This document shows, piece after piece, positions 38,163 through 50,513 of a stretch of DNA of 64,000 bases. The stretch is from contig CM048552.1 of assembly GCA_026413225.1 (NCBI GenBank), forward strand, positions 204,365,553-204,429,552, read 5' to 3'. Position numbers and translations under genes: made by a program. Numbering within the stretch: position 1 is the stretch's first letter; every line of letters starts with the position of its first letter. Below the pieces are notes generated by a model. The model was not told where the DNA came from, did no database searches, and saw only the letters and a program-made list of their open reading frames with translations. The stretch comes from Otis tarda (taxonomy: Eukaryota > Chordata > Aves > Otidiformes > Otididae).

Positions 38163-39125
38163 TGTATTGGGTTTCTGTGGAAAGGTTTTGGTAGTGGGAG
38201 GACAACAGAGATGGCTTCTGTGAGAAGATGCCAGAAGCTTTCCCTATGTCCGATAGAACCAATGCCAGCTGGCTTCAAGATGGACCCACCGCTGACCAAG
38301 GCCAAGTCCATCAGTGACGGTGGTAGTGCCTCTGGGATAATGTAGTTAAGAAGGGGAAAAAAACCTGCATAACTGCAGTGGAAGAGAGGAATGAGAATAT
38401 GTGAGAGGAACAATTCTGCAGACACCAAGGTCAGTAAAGGAGGGAGAGGAGGTGTTCCAGGTGCCAGAGCAGAGATTCCCCTGCAGCCCGTGGTGCAGCC
38501 CATGGTGGAGCAGGCTGTGCCCCTGCAGCCCATGGAGGCCCACGGAGCGGCAGAGATCCACCTGCAGCCCGTGGAGGACCCCACGCCAGGGCAGGCGGAT
38601 GCCTGAAGGAGGCTGTGGCCCGTGGAGAGCCTGTGCTGGGGCAGCTGGTTCCAGAGGGACTGCACCCTGTGGAAAAGGACCCCATGCTGGAGATGTTCAT
38701 GGAGGACTGTCTCCTGTGGGAGGGACCCCATGCCAGAGCAGGGGAGGAATGTGAGGAGGAAGGAGCGGCAGAGACAACATGTGGTGAACTGACCACAACC
38801 CCCATTCCTCGTGCCCTTGCACTGCTGGAAGGGAGGAGATGGAGAAAATTTGGAGTAGAGTTAATCCCAGTAAGAAGGGAAGGGTAGGGGGAAGGTATTT
38901 TAAGATTTAATTTTTATTTCTCATTATCTTACTCTGATTTGATTGATAATAATTTCCCCAAGTTGAGTCTGTTTAGCCTGTGATGCTAATTGCTGAGTGA
39001 CCTCCCTGTCCTTATCTTGACCCAGGAGCCTTTCATTGTATTTTCTCTCCCCCATCCAGCTGAGGAGGTGAGTGACAGAACAGCTTGGTGGGCACCCGGC
39101 ATCCAGCCAGAGTGAACCCACCACA
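38163..39125 (+). mobile_element. Solo LTR of an ERVL-like endogenous retrovirus
   Basis: A 963-bp element starts TGTATTGGG and ends CCCACCACA, so it has canonical TG...CA ends with the short imperfect terminal inverted repeat TGTATTGGG/TGTGGTGGG. A perfect 5-bp CCAGC duplication brackets it. It matches a large LTR family common in bird genomes, recognisable by GAGAATATGTGAGAGGAACA, TGCAGACACCAAGGTCAGT, the CTGCAGCCCGTGGAGGAC repeats and the CATCCAGCCAGAG end. There is no gag, pol or env beside it, and both ends meet host DNA, so the provirus was lost by LTR-LTR recombination. The middle (38481 to about 38742) is a degenerate array of about 41-bp units. Plus orientation is favoured by a weak TATA-like TAGTTAAG near 38343 and an eroded AATAAT near 38948, but without internal sequence it is tentative. 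The 197-codon minus frame over it is translated repeat, not a gene. Confidence 0.9.
38481..38742. repeat. Degenerate ~41-bp tandem array inside the LTR
   Basis: Units begin at about 38481, 38523, 38562, 38603, 38644 and 38695. The first three start CTGCAGCCC(G/A)TGG; the later ones are more diverged but keep a GGACCCCATGC-type ending. The same array is present in the second LTR (units at about 63752, 63794, 63832 and 63872), so it belongs to the LTR family and predates both insertions. Copy-number change in this array probably explains length differences between LTR copies. Confidence 0.75.
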
Positions 39126-39130
39126 CCAGC
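39126..39130. repeat. Target-site duplication, right copy (CCAGC)
   Basis: An exact match to the five bases at 38158-38162, directly after the LTR's terminal CA. It marks the host insertion site and shows that the element is bounded here, with no internal proviral sequence following. Confidence 0.85.
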
Positions 39131-40730
39131 ATTGCAGTTACAATGATAGAGACTTGCTCAGGTATTCTTCAGGTAGATGTAGACGCGCTCCTCCTGAAAC
39201 AGGCTCATACTGCTTGTATGGACTTCATCACATGTCCATGGTGGGGTCTTGAATTAGGGGAGTTCACCTTGATGGAGGTAAAACTACCTGGGTGTCTGAA
39301 GCCCATAGGAAAATACAACCTTTGGCCTTTCTCTCTTATTTCCTCGCTCTGCGTGCTGGAGATAACGCTTATCTGCCTTTGCCAAACACGTTGAGATTTG
39401 CAGAAGAGAAGCACTGGGTACGTGACTAACGTCGACATCATCCTCGTCACCCCTTTGCTGAACCCCGTCAGGCTACTGAGAGTCAACTTTGCACCATTTT
39501 AACTACCTACGCAGGGAAGAGTCGCAGCCGTTCCAGCCTTCCTAAGCTGCAGAGGTGCCACAAAAAACCTTATTCAGGTGATTCAAGCCCTCCAGCAAGG
39601 TTTTCAAAGAAAAGTCCAAGATACCAGTAGTGGATATGAACTGAGCACTGAAGGGAGGACAGGGAGAAGTTAATATTTCACAGGCATGATCTACAGGCAT
39701 GAAATGTGATCACGGTTGGGAAAAGTGGGTTTATATTTTTTTCTAAATTGAAATAAAAACAAGGCCAGAGCTCCAGCAAAATATGGAACCAGGGAGTTCT
39801 GTTTTAGCTTTGCAGCAAAGTTCAAGTTTGCCTTTATTAGTAATTAAATCTTTTGCTGTCGTACGAGAAGGAATATCAGCGAACAGACTGTCTCTGCCTC
39901 CAGAGCTTTTGATGTGGTTAATTTCTGGAAAGGAGAATTTGGGACTCGGATTTTGCAGTGCTTCGCTTCACTATCCTGGCCTGAAATAAATACAAAACCC
40001 TGTGCCAAGAATTAAGAAGAAGAAAAATAGTTTTTGTGGGTTTCTGCCACAAAGCTGAGATGGGGATAGGCGGATTGATTTGAGGCTGGTGATTAATTTC
40101 CTGGGTGCGGGACCAGCACAGGGCACAGCCATGATGGAGAACAGAGGAGTGAGCGTTGTCCTCGTTACCTTACAGCAGATGCCATCCAGAAGGAGGTAAA
40201 AAGGTGCTGGTGCTGGCACAGCAGAGTGCTTTTGCAATACGTCTATTTAAATAAAATAATGTATCGGATGCAGCTCTCAGTTTACTTGAACTAAGATGGA
40301 GACTGGAGGGAGGATAAAATTCAGAATGAGAAGGATTTAATGCATTTAAAGGGCTAAAACCTGCACCACTGGGATAAAAGCAAATTCAGTCAGTGACTTC
40401 ATTGCAACTCAGCAGTAAATCCAGAGTCACTGTTTTCTGTGGAGTGCAGATGTCTGAATACCATCCCTGGATGGGAATGAAAGGAAACGCTGTTTACTGT
40501 GAACAAAACGCATTATGAACACACTCTGACACACCCTAAACCAACTTTCTTTTGAAAGCAAGCAAAGGTTTCATTAAAAGCAAAATTTGTGAAAAGAGAT
40601 TTACAGGATATGTGGGAACTTGCTTGAATGATTAAAAATTAATTATAGCAAGGGGGAGGATGTAGAAACATGTTATGTTAGGATGCCACTGCATGGCCCA
40701 GGCAAATCTCTTTCTAGATTGTAAATTCAG
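39131..40730. other. Non-coding stretch
   Basis: No gene is recognised. At about 40381-40433 the words CAGTGACTTCATTG and AGTAAATCCAGAGTCACTG weakly resemble the AGTCA/TAAATCC arms of an old palindromic MITE; I would not call it without a consensus alignment. Confidence 0.5.
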
Positions 40731-40778
40731 CCTTTTCTCCTCTTCTTCTCCTCTTCTTCTCTTCTTCTCTCCTCCCTT
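40731..40778 (+). repeat. 48-nt pure polypyrimidine (CT/CTT) tract
   Basis: Every base from 40731 to 40778 is C or T, mostly CTT and CTCC units. It contains a mirror-symmetric core, TCTTCTTCTCTTCTTCT at 40752-40768. Mirror-repeat homopurine-homopyrimidine tracts can form intramolecular triplex (H-DNA). On the other strand it produces a meaningless Glu/Lys/Arg-rich frame. Confidence 0.95.
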
Positions 40779-43700
40779 ATATCTGATTCTCCACTGGACT
40801 GGCTGGACACTGGAGCAGATGCACTCACGTGTTTGAAAAGCAAAGATGATTCAGTGGCGCAGTGCTCCCCGTTAACGCCATATCTCCCTGTCCTCTGCCT
40901 CGTTCGTACTGCCACAGAGCAAAACGCTGAGCTTGCAGCACTTAAGAGGAGGGAAAAAAGCTCCCATCAATTTCTCGAAGCTTCTCAGGTTAGGAAAGAC
41001 CTTAACACTTGCCAAGTCTGCAGCCTCACAAATATCGAGCAAGGCCACCAAGGAGATGGTGGAAGCATTGCAAAAGCTTTCAGCTGTTGTCAGAGCCCCG
41101 GGATGGGTGACCGACCCCCTCTGCCCCCACCCACGTGCCTCGCACTCCTGCCTGCAAGAGCTCTTTGTCCAGGCACCTGCTTCTCACCTTTTGCGGAGGT
41201 GGAGGATGCTGGGAGCAGCCGTGTCCATCCCTCGGAGAATTGGTGCTCCCAGCAAGACCTTGTGAGATGGCATGAAGCCAGTCCTTGCTACGGCAGAGTA
41301 AGGAGTGTCCCTGGGGGGAGACAACCAACCATCAGCGGTTTGTGTCTCCTCTCAGCCTTGTCTTTAGTTTTGGTCTGATGGTGTTTTGGTTTACTCTTTC
41401 TGGGGGACGCTGTATAAAATTGTAGAGCAAAGAGGAAGCACAGCCTCTGATGTGACTGGGAAGCATGGGAAATGGAGCTTGCTTTGCTCGTATTTGCTTT
41501 GCATTGCTCTCTGAGGAGCACAAACACAGCAGCCGAGGCTTCTTCAGGGACTGCTGTGGCTGTTCTGAGCTGTCCCTATTTGGGTATCTCATGCACAGGA
41601 CCCGCTGGGGCTGGGCTTGGTGACTTGCATGAGAAATGTCCTTCACCATCCAGATGGTGAGCTGCAGAATGGAAGCAGTTGAGCAGTAAGGGCAGCAGCA
41701 GCAGGACACACTGGAGAGATGTCCAGGCTGAGCTGTAGTCGTTGACGTTGTCCTTCCTCTTAACTCCCCATAAGTGGCTGGCAAAAATGCACAGATCTGG
41801 TCACCCAGTGCCTGCTGATGGCATTGGCTGTGGCAGACATGTAACACTTCAGAAATGAGACCAGAAGGCAGGAGCAAGAGGTAGCTAAGAGCAAACTCCC
41901 TTCTTCCCACCATCCTTTTCTTCCATTCCTTTGTTTTGCCTTTTTTTTTCTCTTGGCCACGTACAAGTAAAGGTTGGTCCCATACAAGTCCAGGACACTT
42001 TCCTTGAGCACTGTGTTGACCTTGCCATTCCCAGAGTGAAAAACAAAAAAAAACCCTGGAAGCTAAAAATTGGTTTGATTCAAACCCCCGTCCTCTGATT
42101 GCCTGAGAACAAGGAACTGCTTTATCGCTTGTGTATGTCTCAGTGGTCATTTTATCTCGCCCAGAGAGCTATTCAAACATAAACCTGTGATTTAGAAAGG
42201 CTTGGTCTTTGGCCCATCCTCCACTGACAGTCCCTTAGCTCTGTTAAAATACCATTTTCAAGCAAGCTAGATATTTTCTCCTCTATCCTTTTCTACCTTA
42301 TCTCTCCGTTATCATCTGCAATAACATTATTATCAGCCAGAGTGTTTGAAGCAATCACTGCAGTCCATGTCTGAGGCTTAGCAGATGTACAGTAGAGCTG
42401 CAAGACTTTTCCCCTGCAATTCCTTTCCCATTAATTTCCAACTATTTCGTTTTCTCCAGCCCCAGAGCTGTTTACCCTTGCTGTGAGCTCCTCAGTGGGC
42501 TGATTCACTGCTCGGGTTGCGCCAGCTCGTGTGAGGGAGCCCGGCGCTTGCCAGCTGGCAGCCCCTCCAGAAGCAGATGAGCTGGCCTGGAGAAGGACTG
42601 AGGTCAGGCTGGCTGGAAGAGCTGCTCAGTTACCATTCCCCCAGGGTTTTCTCCAGTCGTGGGGCTGGGCAAGAGCTTGGAGAGAATTTAAAGCACCTCT
42701 GCAAGAAATCCAAGAGAGGAAGGATAGTTTGATGGGGAAAGTGCTAACTTTGGATTTAGGAGAGCTAAATTCCGTCCCTTCCAGCACCATTTAGCCCCTC
42801 TGTGCTTCATTTCTCACTCTTCTTCAGGGATAACACTACTTCTAGGAATCAAAGATGGTGCTCGACTTGGATAGGGGCTATGCAAGTCCTCAAAGGCAGT
42901 TTAGTGCTGGGCAAAGCCATGGTCTGTTGCATGTTGGAAAGGTCTGTCAAATGTGAGTCTCCTGCTGACTCCAGTTGGAAGATTTCTGCTGACCTAGGGA
43001 AGGGGCAGCAATGGGCCCATCCATCTCTTTTTATTTCTGCACTCCTTCCAGGCCTTCCCCCTGCCTTGTGTTCACACTCCACTCCAGTTTTAGGGTGGTA
43101 GGTGGTAGGGATGAAGTCAGGATCAAACATAACTTATCAGATAGATTTTCTTATTGTTGTTTTTTCTTTTTTTTGAGACTGAAGTCTTGCTTGGAAGGAG
43201 CTATAGAACAGTGAAAATCCTGTTACCCAACGTGTAGCAAATCCAGTTGTCATGTAAGACAGAAAAAAATTCAATCAATGAAAGTATTTTTCTCCTGCCA
43301 AGGCATGGGTGTGTAAATTCCTGAAGAAGTGGGTGAGGGTGTGATGACCCCGTGGAGATGCCCTCATCCTGCCTGTGCAGAGCAGTCCCCTCTGAAGAGC
43401 TCTGTTAGCTGCTGTCAGCTCTCTTTGAGTCTTTTCCCTCTTTTCTGCATGTTTTCTCTCCTAGAAGCTTCTTCTGAGGTATAACTCACCTCCCACACCT
43501 CTTGCTTTTTCCACTCACCCCACAACCCCTCTCGGTAGCACCCACTCAATGCCTCTTTGCAAAACACAGTCTCTTTTGCACTTGGAGTAAAGCCATCCTG
43601 CAGAGGGGATTGCAGAGATCACCTTTGAGATCTTGGCTTTCATATGACAGTGGAATGGCAAGAGAGCCGGAGGCTGTACAAGGACTTGGAGAGAGGCAGC

Positions 43701-44525
43701 TTGTTTTTCTCCTCCAGCATATGTCTGTGTGGGAAGGACGGCGCTGATCCACAAACAGTCTGCTCACAGTTTCGTCCGCTCCAGGCAGAGTTCGCAGGAT
43801 GCGCCGGGGACTTCTGGCCCAAACTGTGTCTCTGAAGAGGCTGATGCGGGCCCTGTAGCAGAGTCTGCCATTGTTTTGTTCCCAGTGTGTGTGGGACAGT
43901 GGCCAACCCGTCCTCTGATCCTGCCGGGGACTCCCACCCTTTTCCAAAGATGCAGACCGACACAGCATCCTGAATCCTGCTCCTCCCAAGGCCAGTGCAT
44001 TTGTCAGATGGAGCTTGGAGCCCCCAGGCTGCCAGACGAGCAGAGCTGGGAGGGGTGCCCTGGGGTGCAGTAAGCGCAATGGGTCTTTTCTCTCCTGGGG
44101 ACAGAGCTTTGGTGCTGGGAATGGAAACACGAGTGCCACAAGGTGCGCTTGGGGCAGGGCTGGCAGGACCACCTCCCAGGGGCTTAACACCTGGGTGAGT
44201 GCCAGCTGTCCTTAGTCATGGAAAACACTCACCGGAGTCGAGGGAAGTTCACTGATTCAGGGAGCGGAGCTGCTGCCAGGACAGTATTGTAACTCTGACT
44301 CATGTCTGTGCACCCATAGTCAAGTTATCTCAATTTTCCATAGTCCAAGTTGTCTTGATTTTTTTCTTTATGCGATGTCTATTTGAATTTTAGACAGGGG
44401 CTCAGTGAAGTTTCCCTCCATCTCTTTCCAGGGAAGCCCCTCTTATTAAGAACCAAGCTAATGCTCTGTGTATCTGGGAGCTGTATAATCCCTTGCACTG
44501 CAGGGAAAAAACACTGTATCTATCT
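40779..44525. other. Non-coding stretch, GC-richer and stop-poor in places
   Basis: No gene is recognised. The longest frame of the window (272 codons, minus strand, 41332-42150) is here, but it is low-complexity in places, lacks any recognisable domain and has no visible promoter or exon structure. At 43.5-44.2 kb several frames on both strands are open at once, as expected from base composition rather than coding. Confidence 0.5.
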
Positions 44526-44563
44526 GCTTCCCTTACTTTTGATTGCTTCCCTTACTTTTGATT
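44526..44563. repeat. Perfect 19-bp tandem duplication
   Basis: GCTTCCCTTACTTTTGATT occurs at 44526-44544 and again at 44545-44563. A partial third copy (GGTCTTTCCTTATTTTT) follows. Confidence 0.95.
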
Positions 44564-44792
44564 GGTCTTTCCTTATTTTTTCCTTATCTGAGTGCCTCAA
44601 TCCTATCTCAGAAGTATCCCACCAGGCAACGTTTATATAAATTTAGTTAATACTAAAATCTATGTTGTAATGACCTCCTCCTTTCCTTCAAGAGCATTCT
44701 GTTTGCTGCTTTTCCTCTGGTTCTTGCCATGCCGAGTATATGTCCAGGCTGACTGTCGGGACACTCCATCGCTGATAACAGTCAGTATTTCA

Positions 44793-44936
44793 GTTGTGGA
44801 TGCCCCATCACTCGAAGTGTTCAAGGGCAGGTTGGATGTAATGAAAGATGTCCCTGCTCATTGCATGGGTGTTGGATGAGATGATCTTTAAACGTCTCTG
44901 CCAATCCAAACCATTCTATGAACCTATGATTACATG
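44793..44936 (+). mobile_element. CR1 LINE 3' end fragment
   Basis: GTTGTGGATGCCCCATCACT leads into a GTTCAAGGGCAGGTTGGATG block, then GATGAGATGATCTTTAAACG and CCAATCCAAACCATTCTATG. This is the sense-strand 3' end of an avian CR1, 5'-truncated to about 140 bp. The block that is normally AAGGTCCCTTCCAACCC is mutated. A further 114 bp to 45050 show no CR1. Confidence 0.9.
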
Positions 44937-47900
44937 ATTTCAGTAGTGTTCTCGAGGGATTTTTCCATCTCCTGGTAGAATATCCCAGCTGGATTTGATT
45001 GTCCCTTAGCTTCACAGCCCTGCAAAAGGTAAAAAATAACTGCCTTCTTTTTAAGCTCCCATCACTTTCATTCTTATTTGTGCCGAATATAGATGCACGA
45101 TTAACAAGCAGAGTTATTAAAAGCTCCTGGATGTAACATTTCTTCTGAGTAGCCAAAGAAGGAGTTTTTCCCTCCTCTACAGGAGAACTAATTTCCTTTT
45201 TCTCGAGGAGCTTGCTGGAAGGTCTGTGGATGCTGGAAGGCTTTCTCTCTTGGAGCAGGTCTCTCCAGCAGTGTGCAGAGTGCTGTATTTTTTAATACGC
45301 ATTTTTAAATGAGTTGAGTATGCAGGTCAGGATATCCCAGGATACAAATGTTTAAAATCTGAAATCCCTAATGAGATTAACTGTTATTTCTAGACTTAGG
45401 TAATAGACTGGTAGCACAACAGAGAGTTGCCTGGCACTGCAAAACCGCTGGTGACTGGGATAAATAATTTATAACTGCTTCGTCTTTGCTGAATCCACTT
45501 CCAGTGACTGGGCACAGTATGGAACTCTCAAATGCAGGTGGTACTGGAGAGTTTTCTATTTTTTATTCAATTTTTGTTTTTCCATGTAGCTGAAGTGGTG
45601 TTCTGCAGATCGCTCACAGTCACCATATGTGCTTCCCTGCAGATGCAGTGAACATGGTGCTGAGCACGTGTAGACCAGGGCTGTTTCTCACCACAGACAA
45701 CTTCGCCAGAAAGGACAGTCCAGGGGCAGCTCAGTGGAAGGATGAGGAGTCCAGATGCCCATGCTCACTCTCCACAGCTATGTCTGCTACATGCACACTG
45801 TTGCTTTGGTTCCTTTACTAGATGGCGATGCAAGCTTTCCAACATTGAGTAACACCAGAATACATCTTATCTAGGGGGCTAGCTGTGGTTAGAGATAATT
45901 TTCCTCAAGTATTCACACACACTCTGCTGTACAGCTGGGATGTTTGGAGAGGGTAAAAAGAAAAGCTCACAAACACAACCGAGTCAACATCTGTTTTTTG
46001 AATGTTAATGAATGTCTGCAGGGCAACGCTCCTGCTTTGCACTCTGCAGCTCCTACTCTGCTGAAGTTCTCCTTTCCCTGGTTGCTATTATGAGCAGCAC
46101 CTCCAGGACACCAACTTGCCCTGAGGGCCATCACCAAGGGCACCAAACTTCCCTGATGGCATAGAGAAATCACAGGGAAAATTGATTACTGTAGGAATCT
46201 GGGGACCAGTCTGAGCGAAGTCAGTGGTTTCAGTATAGCGAAAGCAGCACTGGGCTGGTGCTGTTAAGTTTGAAGCATTACATCGGCAATCCCTGGAAAA
46301 GCGTTAGCATTCTTATTGTGAGTGAAATATTTCAAAAATGTATACGATCAGCTGAAAGCTCTGGAGATAAAAATACATTAACTTAATGTGGAAAATGTAA
46401 TTCCTGCATTTGTTCTTGGGACTTTGAGATTTTATGGTACAGGACATTTTGGAGCTTTCCTTGACAAGTTGGAAACTACAGGGTTTAGTAAGCAAAACCT
46501 GAGATCCTTATACATAGACTTCGTTCTTACAGCCATACCCTTGAGATCAGCCTCTGCTATCGTGCGTCTTGCAGTGAAACCTGTAACTGTGGTGTGTAGG
46601 CAGTGAGGTGTCCCTCAGCTCAAGAATCTCCAGACTGAGAAGATGCAGATTGCTGCAGCCAGGCCTGGCTCATGCAATGACCTGTGGGCAGCATCACCCT
46701 GGGCTGCTGGACCACAGGGATGTGCCAGCCTTTAAACCGTCCCACAACACAAACACTGCGGATGCTGATGGCTGCAAGTGGAATGCAATCAAACCCTTCA
46801 ATTACACCTCGGTGATTTAATCAGCTGCCTGCCAAATGCTGTCTGGGCATTCCATGGTACTACAGAAATACAGTAATTACTGCTGTGTGCCATTTCACAA
46901 TAAAATACAATTTACTTGCCTTAGAAAACACCGTTCTGCCGTCAGCTGTCTGCAGCCCCTAGATAGGCACTTGCACAGGCGAGGTGTCTCTCTGAGATTG
47001 CCACTGCTGGGCTCTAACAAAACAGTTGCTGTTCTGGAGTATTAAGTCATTTCTTTCTTGTTTATGAGATTAGGAAGTGTTGGGAGCAGCTTTCTGAATA
47101 AAGCTCTGGCTGAACTGAGCCCTTATACACCAGAGGATCTGATTTGAAGGGGGGAAAAAAGGAACCGTACAAATAGCCAACACACAAAACTGAAAACAAG
47201 AGCTGACTAAGACGGTTTTTGCTGCGCACAGCCCTGGAAACACAGATGTGTTTCAATGAGCACGATTTGAGAGGGGATGAACTCATCTGGAAGCCTTGTT
47301 TGTTCCTTTCTGCTCCTCCACCCACTGACCACCATCAGGAACACAGCGCCTGCTGCTCCGGCCCCACCAGCGCTCCTTCCTAAATGCTCCCTTTCCTTTC
47401 TCCATGCCCAGGGGCTGTCTGCAAGGACACAGGCCTTTTGGTTTTTGCCTGTTGCCTCCGAGTCCGGCAGGATGGGGATGTTGAGGTGCCACAACCACAG
47501 CCCGCTCAAGGTGCCCCTGAGCAATGGGAAGGCACCTAAAGCTGGTCCTTGCTGTGAATTTCGTGTGGTTGATTCTTGCTGGAGAAAGGGGTAGATCCAG
47601 GTCCAGGAGCAAAGTCTTGTCCCCGTTTTCTTCAGTTGCAACCTCAACTGAATGGCACTTTTATGAGGAAGCAGGGACAGATGGCAAAGGGCACCGCGCT
47701 GTCCTCCGGCAGCCCAGGGACCCCATCTGTTGAAATGTCTCAGAAATCTTTCTTCCTCCATCATGTATACATAGGGTGGACCAATATCCTGGGATTTTCT
47801 GTTGCTAGGGGAGGAATAGGACATAGATGGAGCCACAAGCAGCACGACGGCTTGTTCATCATTTCCTTAGGAAACCAGGCTAAAAATACAAAGTGAAGTA

Positions 47901-50513
47901 AACGTGAAGTAAGAAGTATGACACACTGGGGAAGTAAGGACAGAATAGGAGAAGTACCTAAAATAAAAGCAATCTGGAAATAATAAGGGCAGAAGTGATG
48001 AGATTCAGCACAGAAAGTCCATTTTTTTTAAGCAGAGGGAAATCTGGCACTGCATTAGGAAGGCACCCGCTGCTGCAGTCGGAGCAAGTATCACAGATAT
48101 GGGGCACCAGGATGGTGAACCCAGGCTGCCTTGGATTGTCATGGGCTCTGCACAAGGATTGAGAGTCAAATACTTTCCTCCTCTCACCCTATGAATCATC
48201 TGTGAAAGAAGGAGCTGCTCCATAAAGATTCTTCCCTTGCCAGTGCAGGGATGCCCGGATCACCCTCTGGCAGGATGGCAGGCAAGGCTTGGTTTTACCA
48301 CTGAGAGAATTTCGTGCATACTGGCGCTAAACATAATACATCTTTTTTTAATTTCCTTTTACTAGGAACAAGCAAGATTCAGCCCACTCACCTAACCTGG
48401 AGAACTGTCTGTTCACCACCCTTGTGTTACCTTCCCACAGGTAGGTCAACAGCCCTCTTGGCACAGCCAGACACGTGAAGACCAAGTGGGTCAGAAAAAG
48501 GAGAAAAACATCTAAATGCTCCTACGGATTTATTTGTGACAATGGATTTCATTCTTACATTATCTCCCTGACTCCCCACCCCTCTCCTCCACAGAACGGG
48601 CAATCACATCTCAGATCTCGGCAATAATCGCTCCGCCACGCTGACAAACACAGCAAAGAAATGGCATTTGTTGAGAGCTAAGAAAGCCCTGCAAACATTG
48701 CTGATTAGCCAGATCTCCTAGATTGAAAATGGAGAGTGAGTTCAACTGGAGGTGATGGAGAAATCTCCCAGAAAAAGAAGGAAAAAAAAAAAAGATTAGG
48801 CATTGTAATGCACTTTTTGTTGCTGTGCTCTTGTTCGAGACATAATGTCTCTGCTTGCCTTGATGGGACTCACCATAATCTCCACATTTGCATGAAGGAC
48901 ATTGAATTCACTTGTTTGAAATAGAACATGGTGCAGACGTGCCTGGGGGTGATGGAGGCTCTGTGCTGGGCTTCAAGCCTGGGTCTCTGCACGGGGAGCC
49001 AGGGTGCTGGGGAGGTACTGGGGTACTGCGGCACCGGCCCTCGCTCCACCAAAGAGATTACATCTAAGGAGCTTACATCGCTGTGCGACGCTGCACCAGG
49101 AGCAGGGCTTTACGTGAAAAAGCAGGCACTGTGCAGAGCTTGGAGACTTCTTGAGCTTTGATGGGGTCATTCTGTTGTCACTTTCCACTCAGTGGCTGTT
49201 ATTTCCTCATCTCATCCCTTGTACCCTGATTTTTCAGCACTCCACTACATCCCTCTGACTTCTGCTCCCTTGATCTCCTCTGTCTCCTCACCTCTGGTGC
49301 CTGGCACTTCTTGATGTGCAGTGTTCCATGCTGCAAAAAGAGCTGAAAATAGTAAATGTGAGCAGAGACCCCATCCACAGCTCCCCAGACCCCAACAGCT
49401 GATGGCTGCAGGGGGATTTAGCTTCTTGCATAGGTGACACAACTGTCTTTGGCCACGTGTCAGCCTCTCTCATCACCTCCTGCCATCTCATGTCACCTGC
49501 TCCGAGCAGTCCTACCTGCCAGCACAGCAGACTTGCTTGTGCCCCATGCAGAATCTCCCCTTGGGTGCTTCTCTAAGCAACAGGATGAAAATGGGGGTAA
49601 TCACCCAGCTTATGGTGCTTGGGCACTTTTATTTTTGATAATGGATGCTTCATAAATCCCTTAGCAGGGCTATGGGGGAGAGTTTGTTTCTTTGTGAATG
49701 GGATACCTGCTATTATGGGTACCTGCTCAAACCACAAATCCATCCTGAAGTGAATTCCCCCATAGGAAGCCAGTATAACTGAACTGGGAAAGGGCTGACA
49801 TCCAGCTGACCTAATAATGACTACACTTTCAGAAATAATGAAGAAAAGGTAGAATTTTTAACTGATAGACCAAGCCAGTAAAACTGGCTTGCTTAGAAAG
49901 TATGTAGTGGACTAAGGTTTTATGGTGAGATGTCATCCCCTTTTTAATCAAATATATTTTCCAAAGGAACTTCACGTTTTCAGCTAAATATAAACTTTCA
50001 CAGAAAGTGTCTGATTAAAATTGTATTTTTTTTTCCTTAAAAACCCACTGCCTGAAAATCAAAATATTCTGATAAAAAGCCTAATAATTTCAATTTGGTG
50101 ACGATGAGTTGATACATTAGAATTGTTTAAATTTGATTGTCAAACAGGCCTTGATTTTCTCTATAGGCTGAGCTTCCAAAAAGCCCTTCAAGTATATGTT
50201 GTGGTGCAGTGATAGGAAAACCTCTGATGCCTCCTATCAATATAGCCCAAGGGAGGCAACTGAGAAGAGGGTAAGATCTTGAAGCATCTGATTTCCCACT
50301 AATCGAAAAACTTCCAGTTTTCATCCACAAATTCCACTAACCAAATAATTTTTACTTTTGTCCCTATTTTTCACTCCTCCCTAAGATTTCCAGGGACCTA
50401 AATCACTTAGAGGAAATGATCCAAGTTGTCAACACCCATGTTATGCTTCAGTTGTTCAGAAGTCCAAGTGAAAGGAGATGTTGGTCTTATTTTCATGCAC
50501 CATCAACAGGTAA
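44937..50513. other. Non-coding stretch
   Basis: No gene or repeat family is recognised. A 212-codon minus frame at 47207-47845 overlaps several plus frames and has no domain. A run of 12 A lies at about 48782-48793. Short direct repeats such as GTGAAGTAA occur twice near 47894-47910. Confidence 0.55.

Noticed and set aside
38138-38731. 197-codon minus-strand frame as a gene
   Set aside because: It lies almost wholly inside the solo LTR and translates the LTR's tandem array; the same peptide pattern recurs in the second LTR.
43546-44190. 214-codon minus-strand frame and overlapping frames
   Set aside because: Several phases on both strands are open over the same interval, which points to stop-poor base composition rather than selection for one frame.
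47207-47845. 212-codon minus-strand frame
   Set aside because: No recognisable motif, opposed by open plus-strand frames, and no splice or promoter context.
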